Below, piece after piece: positions 43,782 to 54,493 of a stretch of 57,518 nucleotides of DNA (position 1 is its first letter; each line of letters opens with the position of its first letter). The notes under the pieces are model-generated. The model was given only the letters and a program-made list of their open reading frames with translations. It was not told the origin of the DNA and did no database searches. The position numbers and the translations under genes were made by a program. Location of the stretch: assembly GCF_001399975.1 (NCBI RefSeq), contig NZ_LKBD01000034.1, forward strand, positions 1-57,518, in the 5' to 3' direction. The DNA comes from Pseudoalteromonas sp. P1-9. GTDB lineage: Bacteria > Pseudomonadota > Gammaproteobacteria > Enterobacterales > Alteromonadaceae.

Positions 43782-45966
43782 CTTTGCTTCGCTTAATGAA
43801 CTTAACGAAGCACATAACACGTTAGAAAAAGCACATTCGCTGCAACGTGGCGATTTTATCGATGCGTTTAGCTTTTTGGGTAAACACACTATTAATAATG
43901 AATTAGCGGTAGTTCGCTGTTACATACCAGGCGCTAAAAAAGTTGCGATTTGTAGTGAAAATCAACAATTAGCTTTGGAAAAGTTTCAAGATACGGCGCT
44001 TTTTCAGTTGGTAGTAAGTCGCAACAAAGTCACCGAGCCAATTAAACTGGATATCGATTATGGTGATTGTCAGGTGCAGCGTTACCATGCATATAGTTTT
44101 GAATCGAGCCTTGATAGCGAAGCAATGTATTTGTTTAATCAAGGTACATTGGCACATGCATATCGTCACTTTGGCGCGCATTTTATAACGCAGCAAGGGG
44201 TTAAAGGCACGCGTTTTACCGTGTGGGCACCCAATGCAAAAGCGGTGTCAGTAATTGGTGATTTTAATTTTTGGGATGCCAGTTGCTACCCTATGCGTTT
44301 TCACCCAGCATCTGGGGTGTGGGAAATTTTTATCGGGGAAGATTTAAGCGATAAAAATTACAAATACAGCCTGCTAACCGAGCACAACGAGCGTATTGAA
44401 AAAGCCGACCCATTTGCGCTGCAAATGCAGTTGCCGCCCCATACGGCCTCGCGGGTAGCTAGCTTACCAAAAGCTCCTGCGCCAATTTCGCCGATTAATA
44501 AATTCAATCAAGCAATTAGTATTTATGAAGTGCACTTAGGTTCGTGGCGTCGCAATGTTGAGCAAGGTAACGGTTATTTGAGCTACCAGCAACTTGCCGA
44601 ACAATTGATCCCCTATGTATTAGATCTTGGGTTTACCCATATTCAATTAATGCCAATCAGTGAATTTCCATTCGATGGTTCGTGGGGCTATCAACCTGTT
44701 GGCCTTTATGCGCCAACCAGTCGCTTTGGCGATATTAACGAATTTGCTGAGTTTATTAGTCAAATTAAAGCCGCGGGGCTAGGCGTATTGATTGATTGGG
44801 TGCCGGGGCATTTTCCAAATGATCCGCATGGCTTAGCCATGTTTGATGGCACTCATTTATATGAACATGCCGATAAACGCCAAGGCTACCACCCTGATTG
44901 GAATACCTATATTTATAATTACGACCGTGCTGAGGTACGCAGCTTTTTGCTCTCAAATGCCACATATTGGCTAACAGAGTTTGGTATTGATGGTATTCGT
45001 GTCGATGCAGTGGCATCGATGCTGTACCTTGATTACAGCCGCGAAGAAGGGCAGTGGGTAGCAAATTGTTATGGCGGCCGCGAAAACCTCGGAGCCATTA
45101 GTTTACTGCAGCAAATTAATGCCAGTGTTTACGGCGAAAACCCAAATATTGTCACGGTTGCTGAAGAGTCTACTGCATGGCCGGGGGTGACCAAACCCAC
45201 TAACCAATCGGGTTTAGGTTTTGGTTTTAAATGGAATATGGGCTGGATGAATGACAGCCTAGAGTATATGAAAAAAGATCCCATATACCGCCGCCATCAC
45301 CATAACGAGATGACGTTTTCATTAGTCTATGCGTTTAGCGAAAATTATATTCTGCCGCTATCGCACGATGAAGTGGTGCACGGTAAAGGCTCACTAATTA
45401 ATAAAATGCCGGGCGATGACTGGCAAAAGTTTGCGAACTTACGTGCATTTTATGGCTTTATGTGGGCACATCCCGGTAAAAAACTACTGTTTATGGGCGG
45501 TGAATTTGCTCAATATGATGAGTGGGATCATGATAAGAGCCTAGACTGGCATTTACTTAATGAGGCAAAACATCAAGGTATTTTTAACCTTATAAAAGCG
45601 TTAAACACAACGTACAAAACCTACCCGCCACTATACGAAAAAGATAATAACGGCGAGGGTTTTCGCTGGATTGATGGCGGCAATGCTGATCAAAGCGTGT
45701 TTAGTTTTATTCGTAAAAGTAGTAGCGAACCAAATGTTATAGCGATATGCAACTTTACGCCCGAGGTGCATGAACACTTTAAATTAGGCGTACCAAAAGC
45801 AAAACGGTATCAGTTGGTATTGAATACCGACGACACGCAATTTGGTGGCAGTGGCGTATTAGTTGAAAACGAACTACCCGTATTCAAAGAAAATAATCAT
45901 GGCTTCGAGCACAGTATATCGTTAACCCTCGCACCACTTGCGACCTATTATTTGGTGGCAAAATAA
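43768..45966 (+). CDS. glgB: 1,4-alpha-glucan branching enzyme
   Basis: A 732-residue GH13 enzyme that makes alpha-1,6 branches. It has two N-terminal modules (about 30-110 and a CBM48 module near 125-215 with GDFNFWD), the barrel with the catalytic Asp in DGIRVDAVASMLYLDYSREEG, the Glu in TVAEESTAWPG and the third residue in LPLSHDEVVHGKGS, and a C-terminal beta domain. The frame extends to 43753, but the ATG at 43768 has AGGAGA just before it and is preferred. It overlaps malQ by 14 bases and glgX by one. Confidence 0.96.
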   Translation: MSVANFASLNELNEAHNTLEKAHSLQRGDFIDAFSFLGKHTINNELAVVRCYIPGAKKVAICSENQQLALEKFQDTALFQLVVSRNKVTEPIKLDIDYGDCQVQRYHAYSFESSLDSEAMYLFNQGTLAHAYRHFGAHFITQQGVKGTRFTVWAPNAKAVSVIGDFNFWDASCYPMRFHPASGVWEIFIGEDLSDKNYKYSLLTEHNERIEKADPFALQMQLPPHTASRVASLPKAPAPISPINKFNQAISIYEVHLGSWRRNVEQGNGYLSYQQLAEQLIPYVLDLGFTHIQLMPISEFPFDGSWGYQPVGLYAPTSRFGDINEFAEFISQIKAAGLGVLIDWVPGHFPNDPHGLAMFDGTHLYEHADKRQGYHPDWNTYIYNYDRAEVRSFLLSNATYWLTEFGIDGIRVDAVASMLYLDYSREEGQWVANCYGGRENLGAISLLQQINASVYGENPNIVTVAEESTAWPGVTKPTNQSGLGFGFKWNMGWMNDSLEYMKKDPIYRRHHHNEMTFSLVYAFSENYILPLSHDEVVHGKGSLINKMPGDDWQKFANLRAFYGFMWAHPGKKLLFMGGEFAQYDEWDHDKSLDWHLLNEAKHQGIFNLIKALNTTYKTYPPLYEKDNNGEGFRWIDGGNADQSVFSFIRKSSSEPNVIAICNFTPEVHEHFKLGVPKAKRYQLVLNTDDTQFGGSGVLVENELPVFKENNHGFEHSISLTLAPLATYYLVAK

Positions 45967-48092
45967 TGGTCTCAGCCCGTTTTGCAATTCGCCCGGGAAA
46001 CACCTCGCCACTGGGTGCAACACCAAGTGAAAACGGCACTAACTTTGCTATTTTTTCTGAACGCGCAACTAAGGTTGAGCTGTGCTTGTTCGATCAAAGT
46101 GGTCACAGCGAGATAGCGCGCATTCCACTTTATCGCGATGAGCAAGATATTTGGCATATTTTTATTCGCGGGGTGGGACAAGAACAGCTCTACGGTTACC
46201 GTGTTTACGGCAAATACAACCCGAAAAAAGGGTGTTACTTTAATCCCAACAAATTACTGTTAGACCCTTATGCAAAATCATTGTTTGGTGAGTTTAGCTG
46301 GGGCAATGCACACAGTTCAGATGACGTGTTTTGGCAGCTTGATTCGGCAATGGATATGCCAAAATGTAAAGTATCAACACTGCCATATTACACGGGTACT
46401 AAACCGAATATTCCGTGGCATAAAACGGTTATTTATGAATGCCATACCAAAGGCGCAACCAAACAATATACTTCTATTCCAGAGGAGTTACGCGGTACCT
46501 ACTTGGGTTTAGCTCACCCCAACTTTATTTGGCATTTAAAAAGTTTAGGCGTAACAGCCATTGAATTGCTACCGGTACATAGCTTTATTAGTGAAGCATT
46601 TTTACCTGAGCGAGGCCTTAGCAACTATTGGGGTTACAACACCCTAAACTTTTTTACGCCGCACTTAGCCTATGCCCATACCAAGCAAGAACAAGAGTTC
46701 CAGCAAATGGTATCGGTGCTACATGAAGCGGGTATTGAAGTGATTATTGATGTGGTTTTCAACCATACCGCTGAGGGTAACGAGCAAGGGCCAACCTTGT
46801 CACTTCGCGGCATTGATAATCAAACTTACTATCGATTGCAGCAAAATAATTTTGCCTATTATGTAAATGATACTGGTTGCGGTAACACGCTAAATATTTC
46901 ACATCCTAAAAGTTTACAGCTAGTGATGGATAGCCTGCGCTATTGGGTGCAAGTGTATGGGGTTGATGGCTTTCGCTTTGATTTAGCCAGTATTTTAGGC
47001 CGTGACCAAGACGGCTTTAAAAAACACCACACTTTCTTTCAAACCCTCGCGCAAGATCCCGTATTAAAAGGCGTGAAACTGATTGCAGAGCCTTGGGATT
47101 TAGCAATAGATGGTTATCAACTCGGTAATTATGTTGCTCCGTGGCGCGAGTGGAACGACCAATACCGTGACACCGTGCGCAGCTTTTGGCGAGGTGATAC
47201 CAGCATGCTGCCAGAGTTTGCTCGTTTCTTTCATGGCTCAAGCCATTTGTTTGAGAAAAAAGGGCGTTCGGTTACCTCTAGTATTAACTTTATCACCGCC
47301 CACGATGGCTTCACCTTAGCCGACTTAGTCAGCTATACCAATAAACATAATCTAGCCAATCAAGAAGAAAACCGCGATGGTCACGATCATAATTTATCGA
47401 CCAATTGGGGCGTTGAAGGGCAAACCGAAAACAGTGAAATCAATGCATTGCGTTTGCGTGCGCAAAAAAACCTGCTGTTAACCCTATGTTTATCTAACGG
47501 TGTGCCAATGCTGTGTGGCGGCAGTGAAGTGGCACATTCGCAAGGTGGCAACAATAACGCCTACTGCCAAGATAACGAAATAAGCTGGATTGATTGGCAC
47601 ACTAACGGGTTAGATGAGCCGCAACAGCATCCGCTGTATCAGTTTATTAGTCGCGCTTTAAAACTACGCAGTGAATTTTCGTTGTATCGCCAGAGCCACT
47701 TTATTCACGATGATGATCCGCGCTTTAGTGTTACTTGGTTAAACGAACACGGTGCGCTCATGCAAGATAGCGATTGGCACAACCCAGACGGCCATTGCCT
47801 TGGGTATTTAATGGAAGATATTCAAGACGATAAAGCACTGTTACTGCTGTTTAATGCATCCAGTAGTAACGTAGCGTTTAAGTTGCCGGAGCAAGAAGCG
47901 CATCATTGTTGGCGTATTCGACTGTCATCGCATTCTAACGAACGGGATGATGAATGCGTAAGTCCAGGACAGATGCTCACTCTGAGTAGCTACAGTGCAT
48001 GGGTGCTTTCAAGCCACATTAAAATGCCCGCCAGTAAGCAGCATGCAACAGATACAACCCAAACGTTCAATTTAACTAAGCAAGGAGTTTAG
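45966..48092 (+). CDS. glgX: Glycogen debranching enzyme (GlgX/isoamylase type)
   Basis: A 708-residue GH13 debrancher that hydrolyses alpha-1,6 links, mostly in phosphorylase-limit chains. It begins with a CBM48 module (FAIRPGNTSPLGATPSENGTNFAIFSERA split over 6-35), then the barrel with Asp in DGFRFDLASILGRD, Glu in KLIAEPWD and Asp in FITAHDGFTLADL. Its ATG shares the last base of the glgB stop (TAATG arrangement). Fourth gene of the glycogen operon. Confidence 0.95.
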   Translation: MVSARFAIRPGNTSPLGATPSENGTNFAIFSERATKVELCLFDQSGHSEIARIPLYRDEQDIWHIFIRGVGQEQLYGYRVYGKYNPKKGCYFNPNKLLLDPYAKSLFGEFSWGNAHSSDDVFWQLDSAMDMPKCKVSTLPYYTGTKPNIPWHKTVIYECHTKGATKQYTSIPEELRGTYLGLAHPNFIWHLKSLGVTAIELLPVHSFISEAFLPERGLSNYWGYNTLNFFTPHLAYAHTKQEQEFQQMVSVLHEAGIEVIIDVVFNHTAEGNEQGPTLSLRGIDNQTYYRLQQNNFAYYVNDTGCGNTLNISHPKSLQLVMDSLRYWVQVYGVDGFRFDLASILGRDQDGFKKHHTFFQTLAQDPVLKGVKLIAEPWDLAIDGYQLGNYVAPWREWNDQYRDTVRSFWRGDTSMLPEFARFFHGSSHLFEKKGRSVTSSINFITAHDGFTLADLVSYTNKHNLANQEENRDGHDHNLSTNWGVEGQTENSEINALRLRAQKNLLLTLCLSNGVPMLCGGSEVAHSQGGNNNAYCQDNEISWIDWHTNGLDEPQQHPLYQFISRALKLRSEFSLYRQSHFIHDDDPRFSVTWLNEHGALMQDSDWHNPDGHCLGYLMEDIQDDKALLLLFNASSSNVAFKLPEQEAHHCWRIRLSSHSNERDDECVSPGQMLTLSSYSAWVLSSHIKMPASKQHATDTTQTFNLTKQGV

Positions 48093-48093
48093 T

Positions 48094-50604
48094 GTGAACA
48101 AGCAATCAAATTTAGCCGATAAAAAAACGCCTTTACCTTCAAGTATTATCGAAAACTCAGATCTGAGCGAAGACTTATATCGTCATTTTTATTACACATT
48201 AGGGCGCGACCAGGTCAATAAATCGCAGCGTTATTTGTATCAAGCGTTAGCACTAACCATTCGGGATAGGTTGGTGGCAAAGTGCCGCCAAACCAACCAA
48301 CAGCGCGATAGCGTGCCACATAAACAAGTGGCGTATTTATCGCTCGAATTTTTAATGGGGCGTGCGCTAAATAACGCGATTTTAAATTTAGATTTAGCAC
48401 CTGAAGTAACCGAGGCGCTTACCCAATATGGCAGTGAACTTGAGCAAGTTGCCGCGGCTGAACACGACGCAGGCCTTGGCAACGGCGGTTTAGGGCGTTT
48501 AGCAGCGTGCTTTTTAGATAGCTGTGCCACACTAAAACTGCCTGTGGTTGGCTACGGCTTACGCTATGAATATGGCATGTTTAATCAATCACTTGAGCAA
48601 GGGCGTCAGGTTGAACAGCCCGATCACTGGCTACATGAAGGGCATCCGTGGGAAATTGCCGCACCAGAACAAAGCCAACGAGTGAAATTCTTTGGTCATG
48701 TGGAAGTGTATAAAGACAAACATGGCCGCGAGCATCGCAACTGGGTAAATACCCAAGATGTGTTAGCTGTGCCCTATGATGTGCCGATCCCAGGTTATCG
48801 CAATGATGTAGTGAATCGCCTACGCCTTTGGAAAAGTGAAGCAACGGAAGAATTTGATTTAAGAGAGTTTAATGCGGGCAGTTACCCTGAAGCGGTTGCC
48901 AAAAAGAACCAAGCTGAACAAATCACCATGGTGCTTTATCCAAACGATGCCAGTGAAAACGGTAAAGAGCTGCGTTTACGCCAGCAATACTTTTTATCAA
49001 GCGCAACACTGCAAGACATCATTGCTAAATGGGTAAAACAATACGGTGAAGATTTCCATAACTTCCCGAAATACCATGTTTTTCAACTAAACGATACACA
49101 CCCTAGCATTGCTGTGGCAGAGCTGATGCGCATTTTACTTGATGATCATCAGCTCGATTGGGATAAAGCATGGCAAATTACCTCAAGTACCATGGCGTAT
49201 ACTAATCATACCTTATTGCCTGAAGCGCTAGAAAAATGGCCTGTCAGGTTATTTGAGCGTTTACTGCCGCGTTTACTTGAAATTATTTATGAAATTAATG
49301 CCCGCTTTTTACAACAAGTAGCAACCTGCTGGCCGGGCGATACGCAAAAGCAGCGCGATATGTCGCTAATTGAAGAAGGGCCAGAGCCCAAAGTTCGCAT
49401 GGCATATTTAGCCATTGTCGGCTCGTATTCAGTAAACGGCGTTGCTGCACTTCATACTGAATTACTCACTAACGGCTTATTTAGTGACTTTTATGCGCTG
49501 TGGCCAGAGCGCTTTAATAACAAAACCAATGGCGTAACACCAAGGCGTTGGTTGTCGCATTGTAATCCTAAATTGGCGCAATTAATAAACCAACAAATTG
49601 GCGACGAATGGGTCAGCGATTTCAGTAAAATTAATGCATTACGTGCGAAGTTTGATAATAAATCGCTGCATAAAAAATGGCAAAAAGTGAAGCTTGAAAA
49701 CAAACAAGCACTGGTAGATTTAGTCGAACGTGAAACTGGCGTTGAGTTTGATGCGACCATGCTGTTCGATGTGCAAGTAAAGCGTATTCATGAGTACAAA
49801 CGCCAGTTACTTAACATTTTGCATGTTATTCATCTTTATGAACGCATTCGCGAAGGGGAACTTGAAGGCTTTACACCGCGCTGTGTGTTATTTGGTGGTA
49901 AAGCGGCACCCGGTTATTTTATGGCGAAGCTCACTATTCGCTTAATCAATCATGTGGCGGATGCCATAAACAATGACCCAGCTGCCAAACCTTATTTGCG
50001 CGTCGCATTTTTGCCTAATTATAATGTTACGGCGATGGAAACCATTTGCCCTGCAACGGACCTCTCCGAACAAATATCTACTACAGGTAAAGAAGCGTCG
50101 GGCACGGGAAATATGAAGTTTATGATGAATGGTGCACTCACCATTGGCACGTTAGATGGCGCAAACATTGAAATTTCAGAAGCGGTTGGCCTAGATAACT
50201 TCTTTTTGTTCGGCGCTAAAGCTGAGCAATTGGCGCAAATTTGTGAGCATTATAACCCCAATGACATCATTGCAAATTCACCAAACTTATCACGTGTGAT
50301 TACATTGATTGAAAGTGGTCATTTTAACTTATTTGACCCAGACTTATTTCAGCCGCTGATCAACTCAATCCGTGATAACCATGATCAATGGCTCACTGCT
50401 TACGATTTTGACAGTTACGTTAAAGCGCAAGAAGCCTCAGCTGCACTTTACCAAGATCAAAGTGCTTGGACCCAAAAAAGTATTTTAAATACGGCCGCAT
50501 CAGGTATGTTTTCGAGCGACCGCACCATAAGCCAATACAACTCAGATATTTGGCAAGTTAAGGCAATCGAATTCAACAAGGCACAAGGAGAACGTAATGC
50601 CTAA
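48094..50604 (+). CDS. glgP: Glycogen phosphorylase
   Basis: An 836-residue GT35 enzyme releasing glucose-1-phosphate from chain ends. The pyridoxal-phosphate Lys is in [12 protein letters not shown], and the glycine-rich loop [12 protein letters not shown] is present near residue 130. Length matches E. coli GlgP. It starts at GTG with AAGGAG upstream and overlaps glgC by 8 bases. With glgX and malQ it forms the breakdown half of the pathway. Confidence 0.96.
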   Translation: MNKQSNLADKKTPLPSSIIENSDLSEDLYRHFYYTLGRDQVNKSQRYLYQALALTIRDRLVAKCRQTNQQRDSVPHKQVAYLSLEFLMGRALNNAILNLDLAPEVTEALTQYGSELEQVAAAEHDAGLGNGGLGRLAACFLDSCATLKLPVVGYGLRYEYGMFNQSLEQGRQVEQPDHWLHEGHPWEIAAPEQSQRVKFFGHVEVYKDKHGREHRNWVNTQDVLAVPYDVPIPGYRNDVVNRLRLWKSEATEEFDLREFNAGSYPEAVAKKNQAEQITMVLYPNDASENGKELRLRQQYFLSSATLQDIIAKWVKQYGEDFHNFPKYHVFQLNDTHPSIAVAELMRILLDDHQLDWDKAWQITSSTMAYTNHTLLPEALEKWPVRLFERLLPRLLEIIYEINARFLQQVATCWPGDTQKQRDMSLIEEGPEPKVRMAYLAIVGSYSVNGVAALHTELLTNGLFSDFYALWPERFNNKTNGVTPRRWLSHCNPKLAQLINQQIGDEWVSDFSKINALRAKFDNKSLHKKWQKVKLENKQALVDLVERETGVEFDATMLFDVQVKRIHEYKRQLLNILHVIHLYERIREGELEGFTPRCVLFGGKAAPGYFMAKLTIRLINHVADAINNDPAAKPYLRVAFLPNYNVTAMETICPATDLSEQISTTGKEASGTGNMKFMMNGALTIGTLDGANIEISEAVGLDNFFLFGAKAEQLAQICEHYNPNDIIANSPNLSRVITLIESGHFNLFDPDLFQPLINSIRDNHDQWLTAYDFDSYVKAQEASAALYQDQSAWTQKSILNTAASGMFSSDRTISQYNSDIWQVKAIEFNKAQGERNA

Positions 50605-51916
50605 TTCCGCAAATCGTTATATAAGTAACCTTACCCGCGACACCTATGCACTGATTTTGGCTGGTGGCCGGGGCTCGCGTTTAAAAGAATTAACCGATTG
50701 GCGCGCAAAGCCTGCGGTGTATTTTGGCGGTAAGTTTCGCATCATTGATTTTCCGCTGTCGAATTGCATTAACTCGGGCGTGCGCAAAGTAGGTATTGCA
50801 ACACAATATAAATCGCATAGTTTAATTCGCCATGTTAATCGTGCGTGGGGTCACTTTAAAAAGGAACTAGGTGATTCAGTTGAGATTTTACCAGCATCGC
50901 AACGCTATAGTGATGACTGGTACTGCGGCACGGCCGATGCGGTATATCAAAATATGGACATTATTCGTCACGATTTACCAAAGTACGTGATGATTTTATC
51001 GGGCGACCATGTTTATCGTATGGACTATGGTGAGTTGATTGCTAAGCACGTAGAAACGGGCGCGGATATGACGGTATGTTGTTTGGAAGTGCCCGTGGAA
51101 GAAGCGGCAGGCGCTTTTGGTGTGATGGCGGTGAACAATGAAAAACGCGTACAGCGCTTTGAAGAAAAACCAGCGAACCCTGCGCCATTACCGAACGACC
51201 CAACTAAGTGTTTAGCGTCGATGGGTAACTATGTGTTTAATACAGAGTTTTTGTTTGAACAATTGAAAAAAGATGCGCAAAACAGCTGCTCTGGCCGCGA
51301 TTTTGGCCACGATATTATTCCATCGATCATTGAAGAGCATAATGTGTATGCGTATCCATTTAGAGATACGCGTCAAGGTGGCACGCCTTATTGGCGTGAT
51401 GTAGGTACGCTAGATTCATTCTGGGAAGCCAATATGGAGCTAGTATCGCCAACGCCATCGCTTGATTTATACGATAGAAATTGGCCTATTTGGACTTATC
51501 AAGAGCAACTGCCGCCCGCTAAATTTATTTTTGATGATGAAACACGTCGCGGCATGGCGGTTGATTCAACGGTGTCAGGTGGTTGTATTATATCAGGCTC
51601 AACCATTCGCAAATCACTGCTTTTTTCAAATGTGCATGTGCATTCGTATTGCACAGTGGAAGAAACAGTTGTGTTACCGGGCGTTGTGATTAACCGAAAC
51701 TGTGTCATTAAAAAAGCCATTATTGATCGTAGCTGTGTTATTCCTGAAGGGTTAAGCATCGGCGTTGATCACAAACAAGATGAAGGCAACGGCTTTAGAA
51801 TTTCAAGTGGTGGCGTGGTGCTTGTTACGCGCGATATGATTGCTGCGCTTGCAAAAAAGTCGCAACAAGCGGATGCCGAAACTAATAAATCTTCAAGCCA
51901 AGCGGCGATTGCATAA
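50597..51916 (+). CDS. glgC: Glucose-1-phosphate adenylyltransferase
   Basis: A 439-residue ADP-glucose pyrophosphorylase, the committed step of glycogen synthesis. It begins with the nucleotide-binding [20 protein letters not shown] and contains [20 protein letters not shown] and the C-terminal left-handed beta helix repeats ([20 protein letters not shown]). The regulatory N-terminal Arg/Lys region for fructose-1,6-bisphosphate is present. An AAGGAG site inside glgP precedes the ATG. Confidence 0.96.
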   Translation: MPNSANRYISNLTRDTYALILAGGRGSRLKELTDWRAKPAVYFGGKFRIIDFPLSNCINSGVRKVGIATQYKSHSLIRHVNRAWGHFKKELGDSVEILPASQRYSDDWYCGTADAVYQNMDIIRHDLPKYVMILSGDHVYRMDYGELIAKHVETGADMTVCCLEVPVEEAAGAFGVMAVNNEKRVQRFEEKPANPAPLPNDPTKCLASMGNYVFNTEFLFEQLKKDAQNSCSGRDFGHDIIPSIIEEHNVYAYPFRDTRQGGTPYWRDVGTLDSFWEANMELVSPTPSLDLYDRNWPIWTYQEQLPPAKFIFDDETRRGMAVDSTVSGGCIISGSTIRKSLLFSNVHVHSYCTVEETVVLPGVVINRNCVIKKAIIDRSCVIPEGLSIGVDHKQDEGNGFRISSGGVVLVTRDMIAALAKKSQQADAETNKSSSQAAIA

Positions 51917-51925
51917 GAGGACTGT

Positions 51926-53473
51926 ATGCGAATTTTGATGTTAGCGGCCGAAAACGATTGTATTTCGGGCGCGAAAGTTGGCGGTGTCGCCGATGTAATT
52001 CGTGATGTGCCAAAGGCACTTGCAGAGCATAACATTAATGTGGATGTGGTGATCCCCGATTATGGTTATTATCACAGCCATTACAACGGTGAGTGTGTCG
52101 CAGAAGTGAGCTTTTCATTCGCTCACCAGCAGCACACTGCCTACCTTTATAAATTGCACGCAATCTCAAGCGACAACGTAACCCAGTATGTGGTGGTACA
52201 CCCGCTCTTTCAACAAGCAGGAGAGAGCCGCGTTTATTGTCATGATGAAGATAACCGCCCATTTGCCAAAGATGCCACCAAGTTTGCGCTTTTTTGTAAT
52301 GTTATTGCCGAGTGCATTTTACAAGGGCATTTAGCGGCAGACATTTTTCATTTGCATGATTGGCATGCGGCAACCTTAGCTGTGCTTTTGAAGTTTGATA
52401 CACGCTATCGTGATTTTGCTAATACTAAGCTGGTATACACAGTTCATAATCTTGCGCTACAAGGTACACGACCTTTTAATGGCGATGATTCAAGTTTAGA
52501 GGCGTGGTTTCCAAGCTTAAGTTACGACGGCCAACAATTATGCGACCCGCGCTACCCGTTTTGTTATAACCCAATGCGCGCAGCAATTAGTTTGGTTGAT
52601 AAAGTACACTTTGTATCAGACAGTTATGCCGAAGAGGTGCTGAGTGCCAGCGACCATCAAAATGGCATTTATGGTGGCGAAGGGCTGGAACAGGTGCTTG
52701 CAGAAAATAGCGATAAACTGGTTGGTATTTTAAATGGCTGTGAATACAGCAGTGAGCCTGAGCCGAAAGTCACGCTCGATTGCTTTTTACGCAGCAGTAA
52801 AACGTGCCTTCGAAACTGGATGAGCCGTTTTGAGCAATTAAAAACCGTGCATTACCTTGCTAATGAGCAAATATCGCTATGGCAAGATAGCCCACAGTTT
52901 AAAGGCCCCATTGTTTCCAGTATTGGCAGGTTAACTGAGCAAAAAGTGCGTTTATTACTTGAGCGCGCTGATGGTGAAGTGGCTCTAAGTAAAATGCTTA
53001 ATCAATTAAGCGAAAAAGGCGGCCGCTTTATTATGCTTGGCAGTGGCGACAATCATTACGAATTTTTGTTAATGCAGCTCATGGCAAAGCATAGTAACTT
53101 TTTGTTTTTAAATGGTTATGGGCAAAGTTTGTCGGACGATTTATATCTGCTAGGCGATCTTTTCTTAATGCCAAGCTCGTTTGAGCCATGTGGCATCAGC
53201 CAAATGCTTGCGTTAAAAGCGGGCCAGCCGTGTATTGTGCATGGGGTAGGCGGTTTAAAAGACACGGTAAAACATCACGAAAATGGTTTTGTCTTTGAGG
53301 GAAATACCATTAGTGAGCAAGTACACTCGCTGCAAAGCGTATTTAATGAGGCGCTAAACTGTTATATGAACGACACTGCAAAGTGGCAAACTCTGGTACA
53401 CACCGCTAAAACCAGCCGCTTTAGTTGGCAAAGCAGCATCGAGCAGTATTTAACTAAACTGTATAACAACTAA
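51926..53473 (+). CDS. glgA: Glycogen synthase (GT5)
   Basis: A 515-residue ADP-glucose glucosyltransferase. It has the N-terminal ADP-glucose loop KVGGVADV (usually KTGGLADV) and the later EPCGISQMLAL (usually EPCGLTQ) with GVGGLKDTV. The middle, around residues 270-340, is diverged from E. coli GlgA (SIGRLTEQKVRLLLERADGE in place of SRLTSQKGLDL), as if it were a sub-clade of marine gammaproteobacteria. An AGAGGA site precedes the ATG, 9 bases after glgC. Last gene of the glycogen operon. Confidence 0.9.
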   Translation: MRILMLAAENDCISGAKVGGVADVIRDVPKALAEHNINVDVVIPDYGYYHSHYNGECVAEVSFSFAHQQHTAYLYKLHAISSDNVTQYVVVHPLFQQAGESRVYCHDEDNRPFAKDATKFALFCNVIAECILQGHLAADIFHLHDWHAATLAVLLKFDTRYRDFANTKLVYTVHNLALQGTRPFNGDDSSLEAWFPSLSYDGQQLCDPRYPFCYNPMRAAISLVDKVHFVSDSYAEEVLSASDHQNGIYGGEGLEQVLAENSDKLVGILNGCEYSSEPEPKVTLDCFLRSSKTCLRNWMSRFEQLKTVHYLANEQISLWQDSPQFKGPIVSSIGRLTEQKVRLLLERADGEVALSKMLNQLSEKGGRFIMLGSGDNHYEFLLMQLMAKHSNFLFLNGYGQSLSDDLYLLGDLFLMPSSFEPCGISQMLALKAGQPCIVHGVGGLKDTVKHHENGFVFEGNTISEQVHSLQSVFNEALNCYMNDTAKWQTLVHTAKTSRFSWQSSIEQYLTKLYNN

Positions 53474-53522
53474 TGTTATAAATAACAGTTGGTTGCGTTG
53501 TTTAATTTAAATGCCAATGTTA

Positions 53523-53553
53523 GGGTGACTAATTAACATTAGTCACCCTTTTT
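53523..53553 (+). terminator. Terminator of the glycogen operon
   Basis: A perfect 10-base stem, GGGTGACTAA with TTAGTCACCC, a six-base loop and then five T residues. It ends only a few bases before the ATG of the next gene. Confidence 0.9.
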
Positions 53554-53557
53554 ATTT

Positions 53558-54493
53558 ATGAAGCCTTTTTTATTAATCACATCTATTGTTGTTACTTTGT
53601 TATTTTCAAACACCGTAAGCGCAAAGCAAATCGCCTTTACATTTGATGATGCACCACGAAAAGCAACTGGCTATTTTGATGGACCAACGCGCTCTAAAAC
53701 ATTGATTAAAGAACTAAACGATCATGGCATAAAACAAGCTGCATTTTTTGCAACCACACGCCATTTAAATGAAGAGGGTAAAGCGCGCTTAAAAGCGTAC
53801 GCCAATGCTGGGCATATTATTGCCAATCACACACATACCCATCCAGATATCAATAAAACCAGCCTAGAAGATTATTTGCAGGAAATTACAACCGCCCATA
53901 ACCAGATTAAAGAGTATCCAAACTTTAAACCTTGGTTTCGCTTTCCCTATTTGCGAGAAGGCGATAGTCAACAAAAGCGTGACGGCGTGCGTGCCTATTT
54001 AGCTAAAAATGACTACCGCAATGCATACATTACACTTAATAACTACGATTGGTACATTGAAAATTTATTTCAAGATGAGCTAAAAAATGGCAAAGAAGTC
54101 GACTTTGATAAACTAAAAGAGTTTTACATTGATGTAATTATACAAGGCGCAAAATACTACGATGAATTGGCAGTAAAATATTTAGGTTACTCACCAAAAC
54201 ACGTTATTTTGCTACATGAAATGGATATTACCGCCCTATTTGTTGGCGACTTGGCAGATGCTTTCCGCGATAAAGGCTGGCAAGTTATATCGCCAGAAAA
54301 AGCCTACCAAGACCCAATTGCCAGCTACCAAACCGAGCGCATTATGAAATACAACCCAGGACGCATTGGCGAAATTGCAAAAGACAAAGGCCAAACTAAA
54401 CAACTTTGGTACCACACCTTAGATGAAGCGTATTTAAAAGCACGCTTTGAAAAAGAAGTGGTGAAAGAGATAGATGGTGAAGATAAGCAATGA
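53558..54493 (+). CDS. Secreted polysaccharide deacetylase-family protein
   Basis: A 311-residue NodB-fold protein with a signal peptide (cut near VSAKQI). The CE4 motif 1 is FTFDDAP, motif 2 is HTHTHPD and the following RFPYLREG is motif 3, so metal and catalytic residues are present. The substrate is unknown. The ATG comes 4 bases after the T tract of the glycogen terminator, with no ribosome binding site and no room for a promoter between. It probably depends on a start inside or beyond the hairpin or on read-through. It overlaps the next gene by 20 bases. Confidence 0.85.
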   Translation: MKPFLLITSIVVTLLFSNTVSAKQIAFTFDDAPRKATGYFDGPTRSKTLIKELNDHGIKQAAFFATTRHLNEEGKARLKAYANAGHIIANHTHTHPDINKTSLEDYLQEITTAHNQIKEYPNFKPWFRFPYLREGDSQQKRDGVRAYLAKNDYRNAYITLNNYDWYIENLFQDELKNGKEVDFDKLKEFYIDVIIQGAKYYDELAVKYLGYSPKHVILLHEMDITALFVGDLADAFRDKGWQVISPEKAYQDPIASYQTERIMKYNPGRIGEIAKDKGQTKQLWYHTLDEAYLKARFEKEVVKEIDGEDKQ

